A DNA stretch of 11,767 nucleotides, taken from the NCBI GenBank assembly GCA_002474325.1, contig DKNL01000329.1, forward strand, positions 1 to 11,767, in the 5' to 3' direction. The stretch's first letter is position 1. Each line of letters starts with the position of its first letter. The notes beneath the pieces are model-generated. The model saw only the letters and a program-made list of their open reading frames with translations, had not been told where the DNA came from and searched no databases. Position numbers and translations under genes: made by a program. This DNA is from Opitutales bacterium UBA7389 (GTDB taxonomy: Bacteria; Verrucomicrobiota; Verrucomicrobiia; Opitutales; Opitutaceae). Below are positions 1 to 6,529 of this stretch, one piece after another.

Positions 1-102
1 GACAAGATCTTCCGCGAAATCGCTTGGAAGGCTGTAGTGGGGCATCCTTTCTCGGGCGTAACTGACAAGAACGGTAATGGCATCGGCGATCACCTGGAGT
101 AA
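1..102 (+). CDS. 3' end of an unidentified gene (partial)
   Basis: The first base is in frame and the reading frame stays open for 33 codons to a TAA at 100-102, so this is the C-terminus of a protein that begins outside the window. The visible tail contains IAWKAVVGHPFSGV and ends with DKNGNGIGDHLE. The ending has the acidic/Asn/Gly spacing of short calcium-binding-like loops (DxNGNGxxD), often found at the ends of secreted proteins. I do not recognise the family from this piece; a secreted hydrolase or esterase is possible from context only. The next gene starts 21 bp downstream on the same strand. Confidence 0.6.
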   Translation, partial: DKIFREIAWKAVVGHPFSGVTDKNGNGIGDHLE

Positions 103-123
103 TGAAAAAAGAATACAAGAATT

Positions 124-564
124 ATGAAAAATAACCGCCTCATCCCACCGCTGGCAGCCTTGATGCTTTGCCTGACTGCGCCGCTTTATGCCGCCGAGAA
201 ACCCCTATTCAATACCGAAGAGATTCTCGATGAAAGTTCGCTAGGTATAGAAATTCTGCAAGATTGGCATTCTGTTGGAGACACGCGGCAGAAGCTGATT
301 GAAATCAATGTTGCCGAATGGTGGCCAGGCCAAGATTATCGGATTCCGGTGCGTATGATTGTGCCGCTCGAAGGCAAGGCGAAGGGATTTAGCATCACCG
401 GAGCCAATGGTAACTTTGAGGCGCTGATGAAAGACACGCAGCTAACCGACTTTCAGGCTAAGCTTCTGGAAGGAGGCGTAGGCATCGTTAAGACGCTCGT
501 CAGGGCTTCGAGGCAGCTTGAGGGAAAAATCCAGCTGGAATTAGAAAAATGGTGGAGCGATTGA
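124..564 (+). CDS. Truncated N-terminal part of a secreted hydrolase-like protein
   Basis: This encodes 146 residues starting at an ATG with a weak purine-rich upstream stretch. Residues 1-24 form a clear signal peptide (KNNR, a hydrophobic core, cleavage near LYAAE), so the product is exported. The segment at about residues 66-92, with EWWPGQDYRIPVRM followed by VPLEGKAKGFSITG, resembles the N-terminal beta-rich part of verrucomicrobial and planctomycetal hydrolases of the PhoPQ-activated-protein type. That assignment is from memory and tentative. No GxSxG nucleophile elbow and no catalytic histidine are present, and the protein stops abruptly after LELEKWWSD. That is far shorter than a full alpha/beta hydrolase of several hundred residues. 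A different frame just downstream carries the C-terminus of an alpha/beta hydrolase, so the locus is probably a deleted, non-functional gene. If expressed, the product would be a short secreted protein without an active site. Confidence 0.6.
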   Translation: MKNNRLIPPLAALMLCLTAPLYAAEKPLFNTEEILDESSLGIEILQDWHSVGDTRQKLIEINVAEWWPGQDYRIPVRMIVPLEGKAKGFSITGANGNFEALMKDTQLTDFQAKLLEGGVGIVKTLVRASRQLEGKIQLELEKWWSD

Positions 565-689
565 GGGCGGCGGGCAATATGAGCGTGAAACATACCGAGT
601 TTGAAGGGGCGGATCATCGCGAGGGGGGAAGAGCCGTCTTTAGCTCGGTGAAATTGGTCGACTGGATGCTTGGATTTTCGAAAAACTAG
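522..689 (+). pseudogene. Out-of-frame C-terminal remnant of an alpha/beta hydrolase
   Basis: A frame distinct from the preceding ORF is open from 522 (after TGA at 519-521) to TAG at 687-689. From an ATG at 549 it reads MVERLRAAGNMSVKHTEF, then EGADHREGGRAVFSS and LVDWMLGF. This is the pattern of the C-terminus of prolyl-oligopeptidase or esterase-type alpha/beta hydrolases: a helix with MVExLRAAGN, a strand with KxTEF, a catalytic-histidine-like ADH, and a closing amphipathic helix. The body of such an enzyme, including the nucleophile elbow, is missing upstream, and the 124-564 ORF overlaps it in another frame. It therefore looks like a relic left by an internal deletion or by fusion of two broken genes. 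It ends 14 bp before the next esterase gene. Confidence 0.55.
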
Positions 690-703
690 AGACAGAATCT
701 TTT

Positions 704-1582
704 GTGAAATACCTCATTTGCTCGTTGCTCATGGTTCATTTGAATGCAGCCTCTGTATTGTCAGCGGTCGATCCGATCACCTGGAACCTCTGGCCCAGCA
801 AGCCTCCTGGTGAAACCGTAACGCTCCCACCAGAATCGTATCGTGCCAACGACAACAGGCAAACTGCCGGTAGGCCGGTGAGTCGTCTGCAAAACGTATC
901 TGTTCCTACGCTCACGATCTACAAGCCCGGTCCGAAAATCGATACGGGTTCCTCCATCATGATTGCGCCAGGCGGTGGGTTTACGATTCTTGCCTATGAC
1001 AAGGAAGGAACTGAAGTGGCAGAGTGGGCGAACTCGATTGGAATGACCGCGATCGTACTCAAATATCGGGTACCAGGCAACGTTCACAATCCGGACAAGC
1101 CTTGGCTTGCGGCCGCTCAGGATGGTCAGCGGGCCATGAGCCTCGTGAAATCTCGGTTCGATGAGGTGGGTATTGATCCGGATCGTATCGGCATCATGGG
1201 GTTTTCTGCCGGAGGAACGCCCGTAATGTATACCGCATTGGTATCCGACCGTTTATACGAATCGGTGGATAGCCACGATGATCATGACTTTCGACCCGCT
1301 TTTGCGGCGCCGATTTATTCCGGTTGGTGGATGCCGGAAGGGGCGAATCTATCTGAAACCACCCCTCCGTTTTTCATGGTGATTACCTACGACGACAAAG
1401 ACCGCTCCATTGGCCTATCTGAGACCTACATCAAGCTTAAGAAAGCAAAGGTATCCACCGAGATGCATATCTACAGCGAAGGCGGACACGGCTACGGGCT
1501 TCGTCGCACTGATAAACCCGTGACCTCTTGGAATGACCGAATGGAAGATTGGCTCAGGCTTAAAGGTTTTTTAGATAAATAG
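704..1582 (+). CDS. Secreted alpha/beta hydrolase, BD-FAE/acetylesterase-like
   Basis: This is a 292-residue protein starting with GTG; the start is chosen because a signal peptide (residues 1-21, ending near VLSAVD) follows directly. It has the full set of alpha/beta-hydrolase landmarks: the oxyanion strand APGGGF (88-93), the nucleophile elbow GFSAGG with Ser168, an acidic candidate in ITYDDKD (Asp230/231), and the catalytic His262 in GGHGYGL near the C-terminus. The PGGGF plus GxSAGG combination and the length fit the family of xylan/carbohydrate acetylesterases and BD-FAE-type carboxylesterases (established family knowledge). The likely role is removing acetyl or similar ester groups from sugars in the periplasm or outside; the substrate is not visible from sequence. 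Its stop codon overlaps the first base of a possible GTG start of the next gene (TAGTG), and the following beta-lactamase-like gene is probably co-transcribed. An upstream hydrolase relic suggests local duplication or decay of esterases. Confidence 0.85.
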   Translation: MKYLICSLLMVHLNAASVLSAVDPITWNLWPSKPPGETVTLPPESYRANDNRQTAGRPVSRLQNVSVPTLTIYKPGPKIDTGSSIMIAPGGGFTILAYDKEGTEVAEWANSIGMTAIVLKYRVPGNVHNPDKPWLAAAQDGQRAMSLVKSRFDEVGIDPDRIGIMGFSAGGTPVMYTALVSDRLYESVDSHDDHDFRPAFAAPIYSGWWMPEGANLSETTPPFFMVITYDDKDRSIGLSETYIKLKKAKVSTEMHIYSEGGHGYGLRRTDKPVTSWNDRMEDWLRLKGFLDK

Positions 1583-1656
1583 TGAACTCTTGGATACTCT
1601 CTAATGCGGTCATTTCATACAAGGAGCTTTTGCGACTCCCAAACTTAGTGTTTAAT

Positions 1657-2772
1657 ATGAAGATCAAATCCTCCCTTTATCGTCCGATCTTGGTCTTCGC
1701 TAGTTTCGTCCTGGCAAGTTTCATCGCCGTAGCCAAGACATCCTTTCCCGAACTTGAAACGCTAATTGCTACGGTAGATGCCAATCCTAAGATTCCTGGC
1801 GGCTCCTTGCGAGTTGTCGAGGATCGCGAGATTGTATTCGATCGGTATTTCGGGACCATTACAGAGAATTCGAAAATTCCCTGGGACGAGCAAACGGTCG
1901 TGTCGATCGCCTCCATTACTAAATCCGTCACCGCCACCTTGGTTGCCGTTCTCGTAGGGGAGGGAAGTCTCTCTTTCGACGATCCGATCGCAAAGTACCT
2001 CCCGGAATACGCCGAGCTCACGCTGCAGAACAGCGATCAAGCCGTTCGTTCCCCTACGATCGCTGAGTGCCTCTCCCATACCGCAGGATTTCCGGGTGGA
2101 ACGATGTCCAAGCTTCCTAGAAATTCTCCTATCAAACGCGGCGATCAAGCCGAGGTTGCTCGACACTTAGCGACTCAAGGTTTGGTAGCCCGACCCGGCA
2201 CGAAATACGCCTATACCTTCAGAGGCTACGCCGCCGTTTCTAGATTGATTGAACTCGTCACCGGTCGCCCCATTGCCGAGGTGATGGAAGAAAAGCTCCT
2301 CGCTCCTCTGGGCATGAATGAAACGACCTTTAATCCCGGAGTTTCGCTCGTTCGTCGACATCCGCGTTTCGCCGCTCGCGCCGAGGGCCGAAGCGACGAC
2401 GACGTCTCCACTCAAATCGAACGCCTTCGCACTCAAGGAGGACCGTTCGTAAACACGGCAGGAGCCTTGATCTCCAGTCCGGACGATCTCCAGCGTTTTC
2501 TCCAGTTTCATGCGGATAAGGGCCGTGTCGGCAAGCAGCAGATTGCACCTGAGTCCGTATTGGTAAAACTCTACCGGAAACAAACCGCAATCAAGAACTA
2601 CGGTTTGGGCTTCAACCTTCACGGAGGCGGGGTAGTCGGACACGGGGGTGCGACAGGTACTTCGGCCAGCGTTGACCTCAAAACTGGCCGCATCCTTATT
2701 GTCTTAACGCAAGCGGGCAGTCTAAATGCTCGACCTCTCGTCTCGGGAGCCACCAAGGTCGTTTTTCCTTAA
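1657..2772 (+). CDS. Secreted serine hydrolase, beta-lactamase (class C/esterase) family
   Basis: I start at ATG 1657 (371 residues) because it is followed at once by a good signal peptide (KIKSSLYR, a hydrophobic core, cleavage near IAVAKT). The frame is also open from a GTG at 1582 that overlaps the previous stop, which would add 25 unlikely residues in front of the signal. The active-site motif SITK (Ser86-Lys89) sits in the usual context VSIASITKSVTATL. The second motif, normally YxN, is here Y186-T-F (PGTKYAYTFRG), so the usual Asn is replaced by Phe. The third motif appears as GHGGATG (His329) instead of KTG, which is usual for esterase and D-aminopeptidase-like members. The family covers penicillin-binding-protein-like esterases and peptidases; antibiotic resistance is unlikely for this branch. 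It lies in a run of secreted hydrolases and may act on esterified sugars or peptides; the substrate is unknown. Confidence 0.85.
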   Translation: MKIKSSLYRPILVFASFVLASFIAVAKTSFPELETLIATVDANPKIPGGSLRVVEDREIVFDRYFGTITENSKIPWDEQTVVSIASITKSVTATLVAVLVGEGSLSFDDPIAKYLPEYAELTLQNSDQAVRSPTIAECLSHTAGFPGGTMSKLPRNSPIKRGDQAEVARHLATQGLVARPGTKYAYTFRGYAAVSRLIELVTGRPIAEVMEEKLLAPLGMNETTFNPGVSLVRRHPRFAARAEGRSDDDVSTQIERLRTQGGPFVNTAGALISSPDDLQRFLQFHADKGRVGKQQIAPESVLVKLYRKQTAIKNYGLGFNLHGGGVVGHGGATGTSASVDLKTGRILIVLTQAGSLNARPLVSGATKVVFP

Positions 2773-2784
2773 GGGAGGGTCTAT

Positions 2785-2815
2785 GAGACACGCCGAGATC
2801 AATTTATCGTATACT
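2785..2815 (+). promoter_or_regulatory. Possible sigma-70-like promoter before the 2838 hydrolase gene
   Basis: A good -10-like hexamer TATACT lies at 2810-2815 in an AT-rich stretch. A partial -35-like GAGACA lies at 2785-2790, with a spacing of 19 bp, longer than ideal. It is placed 22 bp before the ATG at 2838, in a 65-bp intergenic gap, so the downstream hydrolase may have its own transcription start. This is pattern matching by eye only. Confidence 0.25.
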
Positions 2816-2837
2816 GAAACTAAATACAAAAAGTCCT

Positions 2838-3587
2838 ATGGAATATTATAGAAATAGACCTGCGAAAGAGTTGCTCGCATTCGTATGCGTGCTATCTCTG
2901 ATTTCAACTGCTCTTGTCGGAGAAGTAAAAACTCCGACCCACGCGAAAGTCTCCTACGGACTGGAAGACCGGCAGTGGTTGAACCTTTATTTACCGTCCG
3001 GCGATGAGCCGACGCCTGTGTTCATCTACGCCCATCATAACGGTTCGACAGCGGATGACGTTCAAAGTAACTGGGCGGATTCGACGGTAGCGTCAGGAAT
3101 TGCGATCGTTAGTTGGGAATCGATTGCGAAGGTTCAAGGTATGGCGGATTATCAAACCTGCTTGGCGGATGCGAAAGTGATGTTCGCGTGGGTGAAGGAG
3201 AACGCGTTTAGCTATAACTTTGACGCCGATAAGATTTTTATCGGCGGACAATCGCGGGGAAGTTTTGTAAGTTGGGAACTCGCCCACAGTTTGGACCAAA
3301 GCATTGTAGGGATTTATATGGGACAAGCCTTGCCGGGAAATTCGTTCAATGAGCGTTTGTTGGAGCCGATCGCGAAAAATGCGCCTCCTATCTTTCTGGC
3401 CTACCGGAAAGAACCTGGAGTGGAGGGGGATATTCACGATCCCGCGCACGGACTGAGGGTAATTGAGAGGTATAAAAATCTGGGCATCGGAGATAGTGCG
3501 GAACTGGTGCACAGTTTAAACGGCACGAGCAATAATCAAGTGATGCAATTTGTTCCGAAATTCGTACGTTCGGTAGTTTCGAACTAG
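2838..3587 (+). CDS. Secreted alpha/beta hydrolase with a degenerate triad
   Basis: This is a 249-residue protein. Residues 1-28 form an N-terminal signal (RNRPAKE, then a hydrophobic stretch ending near ALVGE). The core fold is recognisable: the strand PVFIYAHHNGS (60-70) forms the oxyanion region, and the nucleophile elbow is GGQSRGS with Ser139. A region containing HDPAHG followed by VIERYKNLG (200-216) resembles the acid segment of small esterase and feruloyl-esterase-like enzymes, with Asp201 as the candidate. The catalytic histidine is not obvious: where GxGHxxV is expected near the C-terminus the protein reads LNGTSNNQVM (228-236), with Asn in the His position. His225 lies a few residues earlier and could substitute. 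Function may therefore be altered; I cannot name a substrate. It follows the beta-lactamase-like gene by 65 bp and may be transcribed separately. Confidence 0.75.
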   Translation: MEYYRNRPAKELLAFVCVLSLISTALVGEVKTPTHAKVSYGLEDRQWLNLYLPSGDEPTPVFIYAHHNGSTADDVQSNWADSTVASGIAIVSWESIAKVQGMADYQTCLADAKVMFAWVKENAFSYNFDADKIFIGGQSRGSFVSWELAHSLDQSIVGIYMGQALPGNSFNERLLEPIAKNAPPIFLAYRKEPGVEGDIHDPAHGLRVIERYKNLGIGDSAELVHSLNGTSNNQVMQFVPKFVRSVVSN

Positions 3588-3651
3588 AATATGATCGCTT
3601 TTTTACCTATCCATCTGGATCCATTATCAGGGCTCAAGTCGATGGAATCGC

Positions 3652-3783
3652 TCACGCGGCTGCAGTTTGGCGAGCGTTACGCTCCGCATCCGTCTGGGAC
3701 TGCTGGGCTTGAGCGATTGAAAGCAGAGCGGTCGCCGCCAGGGCGAGAACCACAAAGAGAAGGATAGGGCGTCGATTGTTCAT
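3652..3783 (-). CDS. Small secreted or membrane peptide, 43 aa, unknown
   Basis: On the minus strand an ATG at 3783-3781 opens a 43-codon frame to TGA at 3654-3652, inside the 331-bp gap between two plus-strand genes. The translation begins MNNRRPILLFVVLALAATAL and continues LLSIAQA, a textbook signal peptide: Arg-rich n-region, long hydrophobic core, Ala-x-Ala cleavage site. After cleavage only QQSQTDAERNARQTAAA would remain. Such a well-formed signal peptide is unlikely by chance, so I consider it a real small gene or the preserved 5' end of a lost larger gene. No strong ribosome-binding site is visible, as for most genes here. It is divergent from the NIPSNAP gene at 3919 and convergent with the hydrolase ending at 3587. 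I do not recognise a family. Confidence 0.5.
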   Translation of the reverse strand: MNNRRPILLFVVLALAATALLSIAQAQQSQTDAERNARQTAAA

Positions 3784-3918
3784 GGTTATACGATTATGTT
3801 GATTGAGCTTCCAGGGTAGTTAGAATTTATTACCGCGTCGTTTTCAATTAAGTTAAGTGGGTCGATAGATTAGCGAGAATTCGCTCGCAAAATTGGGATA
3901 AGCAACTTCTTTAGTTTT
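3784..3918. promoter_or_regulatory. Divergent intergenic region with a short hairpin
   Basis: This AT-rich 135-bp stretch separates the minus-strand small ORF from the plus-strand NIPSNAP gene, so it should hold promoters for both directions. The visible structure is a hairpin with GCGAG at 3873-3877 pairing with CTCGC at 3884-3888 across a 6-base loop. It lies about 30 bp before the NIPSNAP start and could be an operator or transcript-leader stem. I could not settle on clear -35/-10 pairs for either gene. Confidence 0.25.
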
Positions 3919-4689
3919 ATGTTTAATCTACGCTTATTTTCGTTTATCTATCTTTTAGTCACCGTCATCCCATTTGCCTCTCTTCGCGGGCATGACACGC
4001 GCGCTTACGAATTGCGGACTTATTATGCGAATGAAGGCAAACTAGACGACTTGGTGGCTCGATTCAGGGACCATACCACTGGGCTGTTTGCGAAGCACGG
4101 CATAGAGAATGTGGGATACTGGGTTCCTAAAGACAATCCTGAGAACCAGTTGATCTACATTATCGCTTTCCCGAGTAGGTTGGATCAGGAGTCAATGTGG
4201 AAATCCTTCCAAGAGGATCCTGATTGGAGGGCGGTTGCCAGGGCATCGTCAAAAAATGGAAGGCTAGTAAAAAAGATAGAGTCTGTGTTTATGCAGACTA
4301 CCGAATACTCAATGCCGATAAAGAAAATCCAGGCCTCTCCAGAGCGCCTGTTTGAGCTCCGGACTTATATCTGTAATGAAGGCATGCGGCGTCATCTGGA
4401 TGCTCGTTTTCGAGACCATACGATTGGTCTATTTGAAAAGCATGGAATTGAGAACATCGCCTACTTTCACCCTATGCCTGACCAGGAGGGCGGAGCGAGC
4501 ACGTTAATCTATATCGTGACTCACGAAAGTGAGGAAGGGCGTGAAGTGGCCTTCGGTAATCAGCGGGAAGATGAAGACTGGAAGGCTGCTGCCGCTGCGT
4601 CAGTAGAGCGTGCGGGTGGCAGAATGGTGATAGAAGGAGGGGTGACAGGCCAGTTGCTCGTTCCGACCGACTTTTCCGCCATGAAGTGA
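3919..4689 (+). CDS. Secreted tandem NIPSNAP-domain protein
   Basis: This is a 256-residue protein. Residues 1-24 form a signal peptide (FNLRLFSFIYLLVTVIPF core), so it is exported. Two homologous NIPSNAP domains follow. Domain 1 spans about 28-131, with YELRTYYANEGK, then RFRDHTTGLFAKHGIEN, and a closing ESVFMQTTEYS. Domain 2 spans about 142-255, with FELRTYICNEGM, then RFRDHTIGLFEKHGIEN, and a closing LLVPTDFSAMK. NIPSNAP domains are ferredoxin-like dimeric alpha/beta-barrel folds; secreted tandem forms are common in Verrucomicrobiota and Planctomycetota, but their biochemical role is not established. The tandem form mimics a dimer in one chain. The domain-to-domain similarity is strong around RDHTxGLFxKHGIEN, indicating a duplication under constraint. 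No ribosome-binding site is evident. It sits 256 bp before the sulfatase and may be an accessory of sugar catabolism, which is inferred from position only. Confidence 0.85.
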   Translation: MFNLRLFSFIYLLVTVIPFASLRGHDTRAYELRTYYANEGKLDDLVARFRDHTTGLFAKHGIENVGYWVPKDNPENQLIYIIAFPSRLDQESMWKSFQEDPDWRAVARASSKNGRLVKKIESVFMQTTEYSMPIKKIQASPERLFELRTYICNEGMRRHLDARFRDHTIGLFEKHGIENIAYFHPMPDQEGGASTLIYIVTHESEEGREVAFGNQREDEDWKAAAAASVERAGGRMVIEGGVTGQLLVPTDFSAMK

Positions 4690-4746
4690 CGGGTGTTCTG
4701 GGTATTTTCGAAACATTTAAAACATCGCTCATTCCCGTCGTTGGAT

Positions 4747-4761
4747 CCACGCTTCGCGTGG
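4747..4761. repeat. Short perfect hairpin downstream of the NIPSNAP gene
   Basis: CCACGC at 4747-4752 pairs perfectly with GCGTGG at 4756-4761 across a TTC loop. It lies 58 bp after the NIPSNAP stop. There is no following T-run, so it is not a standard rho-independent terminator; it could be a transcript-end stabiliser or part of a dispersed repeat. The rest of the 4690-4945 gap holds no gene I can support. It does contain two copies of AAGCCTGGG (4857-4865 and 4893-4901) and two copies of TCGATAAA (4887-4894 and 4910-4917). Confidence 0.35.
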
Positions 4762-4919
4762 GCAATATCCGCTCGCTCTGCTCCCTTGAAAGATTAGCCC
4801 AGCGACAGTAGTCGAGAAGCTCAGGATTGTACCCATGAATGATAGAGAAATGGGTTAAGCCTGGGTAGGCAATGGCACCAAATGTATCGATAAAGCCTGG
4901 GCGACTCGTTCGATAAAAA

Positions 4920-4947
4920 TTGATCTATGGGATATCCGTGCTAATAT
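4920..4947 (+). promoter_or_regulatory. Candidate promoter at the sulfatase start
   Basis: A -35-like TTGATC (4920-4925) and a -10-like TAATAT (4942-4947) are separated by 16 bp. The -10 overlaps the first ATG of the sulfatase frame (4946). If real, transcription would begin near 4954, which is next to the second in-frame ATG at 4955. That would give a leaderless or nearly leaderless mRNA translated from 4955. There is no Shine-Dalgarno sequence before either ATG, which is compatible with this reading. Pattern matching only. Confidence 0.3.
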
Positions 4948-6529
4948 GAAATGCATGAAAATCTCCCGATTCGTTTTACTGGTTGCTTTGTTGCTCGGGG
5001 TTGCGTTTGCCGAAACGCGCAAGCCGAACGTCGTATTCTTTCTTGTCGATGACCTGGGCTGGTCCGACGTGGGCTGCTTCGGCAGTTCTTTCTATGACAC
5101 GCCGAACATCGATCGACTCGCGGAAGAAGGCGTTCGATTTACTAGCGGCTATGCGGCCTGCCATGTCTGTTCGCCGACCAGAGCAAGTATCCTTACCGGC
5201 AAATACCCGGCGACCCTGAATCTGACCGATTGGCTGGATGGTAGAAGTAACCGTCCTTATCAGGTTTTGCAGAATCCTGACAAGGCCATGGCTCTCGACC
5301 CCGATGAAATATCTCTGGCCGAAATCTTGAAGCAGGAAGGCTATGCGACCGCCCTGTTTGGAAAGTGGCATCTGGGCAGGAACACTACGCCGACTGGGCA
5401 TGGCTTTGACCTGCATGTTCCGTACTCCGTGAACTCCAACCTGGGACGACGTGGGTTCTATAGTCCGAAGGATATTCCCGGTCTGGATGGGGGGGAGTAC
5501 GTGACCGATCGCTTGGCGGAACTTGCCGCCAACTATATCGATGTGAACAAAGATAGGCCTTTCCTTTTGTACATGTCTCATTTCTCCGTGCATGATCCCA
5601 TTCACGGTAGGCCTGACCTTGTAGAAAAGTATAAGAAGAAACTGGCCGCCATGTCGCCGCAGCCAGGACCTGACTTCATTCTGGAAGGCAACCCTGATAG
5701 CCCGACCTACCCGAGCAGAGCTGAACTCGATGAATTGATAAAGCAGCCGAGGTATCGGGATACCTACACGTCCTATGCGAACGATCTGGTGAAGGTTAAA
5801 CAGAAGCAGGACAATGTTGAGTTCGCTGGCATGGTAGAAAGCGTCGACCAAAGCCTGGGGACGCTCATGGCAAAACTGAAGGAGCATGGCCTCGAAGATG
5901 ACACCATTGTGATTTTCATGTCAGACAACGGCGGAATGTCGGTAATGAACGGCACTCCCCACTTCGAAATAACGCGGGATAAAATTGATACGCGGGCTTC
6001 CACGTCCAATCTACCCTTGCGTGGGGCCAAGGGCTGGCTCTACGAAGGTGGAATCCGGGTTCCCATGATCGTCAAATGGCCCCAACAAGGCCAACAGGGA
6101 ACGGTCAGCGATGAGCCGGTCATCAGCACCGACTTTTTCCCTACAATTCTGGAAATGCTCGGTGTGGAGCATGAAACCTCCGGTATCGACGGGCAAAGCT
6201 TCACTGCCTTGGTGCAGGGCAAGGAAATGGACCGAGGTCCCATTTATTGGCACTTTCCTCACTACAGCAATCACGGCATGCAAAGTCCGGGTGGGGCTAT
6301 CCGCGACGGCGATTACAAACTGCTTGAATACTTCGAAAACGGAACCGTCCAGCTCTTCAATTTAAAAAAGGATATTGGCGAGCAAAACGACTTAGCGAAG
6401 ATTGAAGTCCAGAAGGCCCAAGAGCTCACCGCGAAACTCCATCAATGGCGTAAAGAGGTCGATGCCCAGATGATGCTTCCCAATCCCGACTACGACCCGG
6501 CGACCGACCTCTGGTCAGGAAGGCCATAA
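4946..6529 (+). CDS. Secreted formylglycine-dependent sulfatase (family S1)
   Basis: This 527-residue exported arylsulfatase-type enzyme hydrolyses sulfate esters, very likely on carbohydrate. Signal peptide residues are 1-22 (core VLLVALLLGVAFA). The maturation motif is C75-S-P-T-R79 in HVCSPTRASILTGKYP; Cys75 should be converted to formylglycine by a sulfatase-maturing enzyme encoded elsewhere. Metal ligands are visible in VDDLGWSDVGCFG (Asp35, Asp36) and in SDNGG (Asp327, Asn328). Lys140 and His142 lie in GKWHLG, and the C-terminal subdomain includes AIRDGDYKLLEYF and a tail DAQMMLPNPDYDPA. Length is normal for the family. The sequence style, with FYDTPNIDRLAEEGV and LTDWLDG, recalls the carbohydrate sulfatase group S1_16 (tentative, from memory); the substrate cannot be read. 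A second in-frame ATG at 4955 gives a cleaner signal peptide and fits a promoter at 4920-4947. The gene lies 164 bp before the cytochrome-like gene. Confidence 0.93.
   Translation: MKCMKISRFVLLVALLLGVAFAETRKPNVVFFLVDDLGWSDVGCFGSSFYDTPNIDRLAEEGVRFTSGYAACHVCSPTRASILTGKYPATLNLTDWLDGRSNRPYQVLQNPDKAMALDPDEISLAEILKQEGYATALFGKWHLGRNTTPTGHGFDLHVPYSVNSNLGRRGFYSPKDIPGLDGGEYVTDRLAELAANYIDVNKDRPFLLYMSHFSVHDPIHGRPDLVEKYKKKLAAMSPQPGPDFILEGNPDSPTYPSRAELDELIKQPRYRDTYTSYANDLVKVKQKQDNVEFAGMVESVDQSLGTLMAKLKEHGLEDDTIVIFMSDNGGMSVMNGTPHFEITRDKIDTRASTSNLPLRGAKGWLYEGGIRVPMIVKWPQQGQQGTVSDEPVISTDFFPTILEMLGVEHETSGIDGQSFTALVQGKEMDRGPIYWHFPHYSNHGMQSPGGAIRDGDYKLLEYFENGTVQLFNLKKDIGEQNDLAKIEVQKAQELTAKLHQWRKEVDAQMMLPNPDYDPATDLWSGRP
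6462..6504 (+). repeat. Sulfatase-tail repeat, copy 1
   Basis: This 43-bp segment inside the sulfatase 3' end encodes the tail AQMMLPNPDYDPAT. It matches the last 43 bases of the window (11725-11767) at 37 of 43 positions. The longest identical blocks are the 17 bases CCCAATCCCGACTACGA and the 10 bases CCAGATGATG. The copies are direct and 5263 bp apart. Confidence 0.75.

Noticed and set aside
103..135. A 10-codon ORF starting directly after the TAA at 100-102
   Set aside because: Very short, lysine-rich by composition, out of frame with the gene at 124, and no supporting signal.
1582..1656. N-terminal extension of the beta-lactamase-like protein from a GTG overlapping the previous stop
   Set aside because: The extension would bury the signal peptide, and the ATG at 1657 is followed directly by a typical signal sequence.
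3576..3605. Possible terminator after the 2838-3587 gene (TAGTT-TCG-AACTA stem, then a T6 run)
   Set aside because: The stem is short and AT-rich and the T-run starts about a dozen bases after it, so it does not fit a rho-independent terminator.
3646..3718. Inverted repeat AATCGCTCA (3646-3654) / TGAGCGATT (3710-3718) around the end of the small minus-strand ORF
   Set aside because: The arms are 9 bp with a 55-base loop and no other structure; possibly chance, so not listed as a feature.
4857..4917. Paired short repeats AAGCCTGGG (36 bp apart) and TCGATAAA (23 bp apart) suggesting iterons or operators
   Set aside because: The two repeat pairs have different periods and only two copies each, so no regular array exists.
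4976..5887. A 303-codon open frame on the minus strand opposite the sulfatase gene
   Set aside because: It has no recognisable domain or signal peptide, lies entirely inside a strongly supported sulfatase gene, and looks like a codon-bias shadow.
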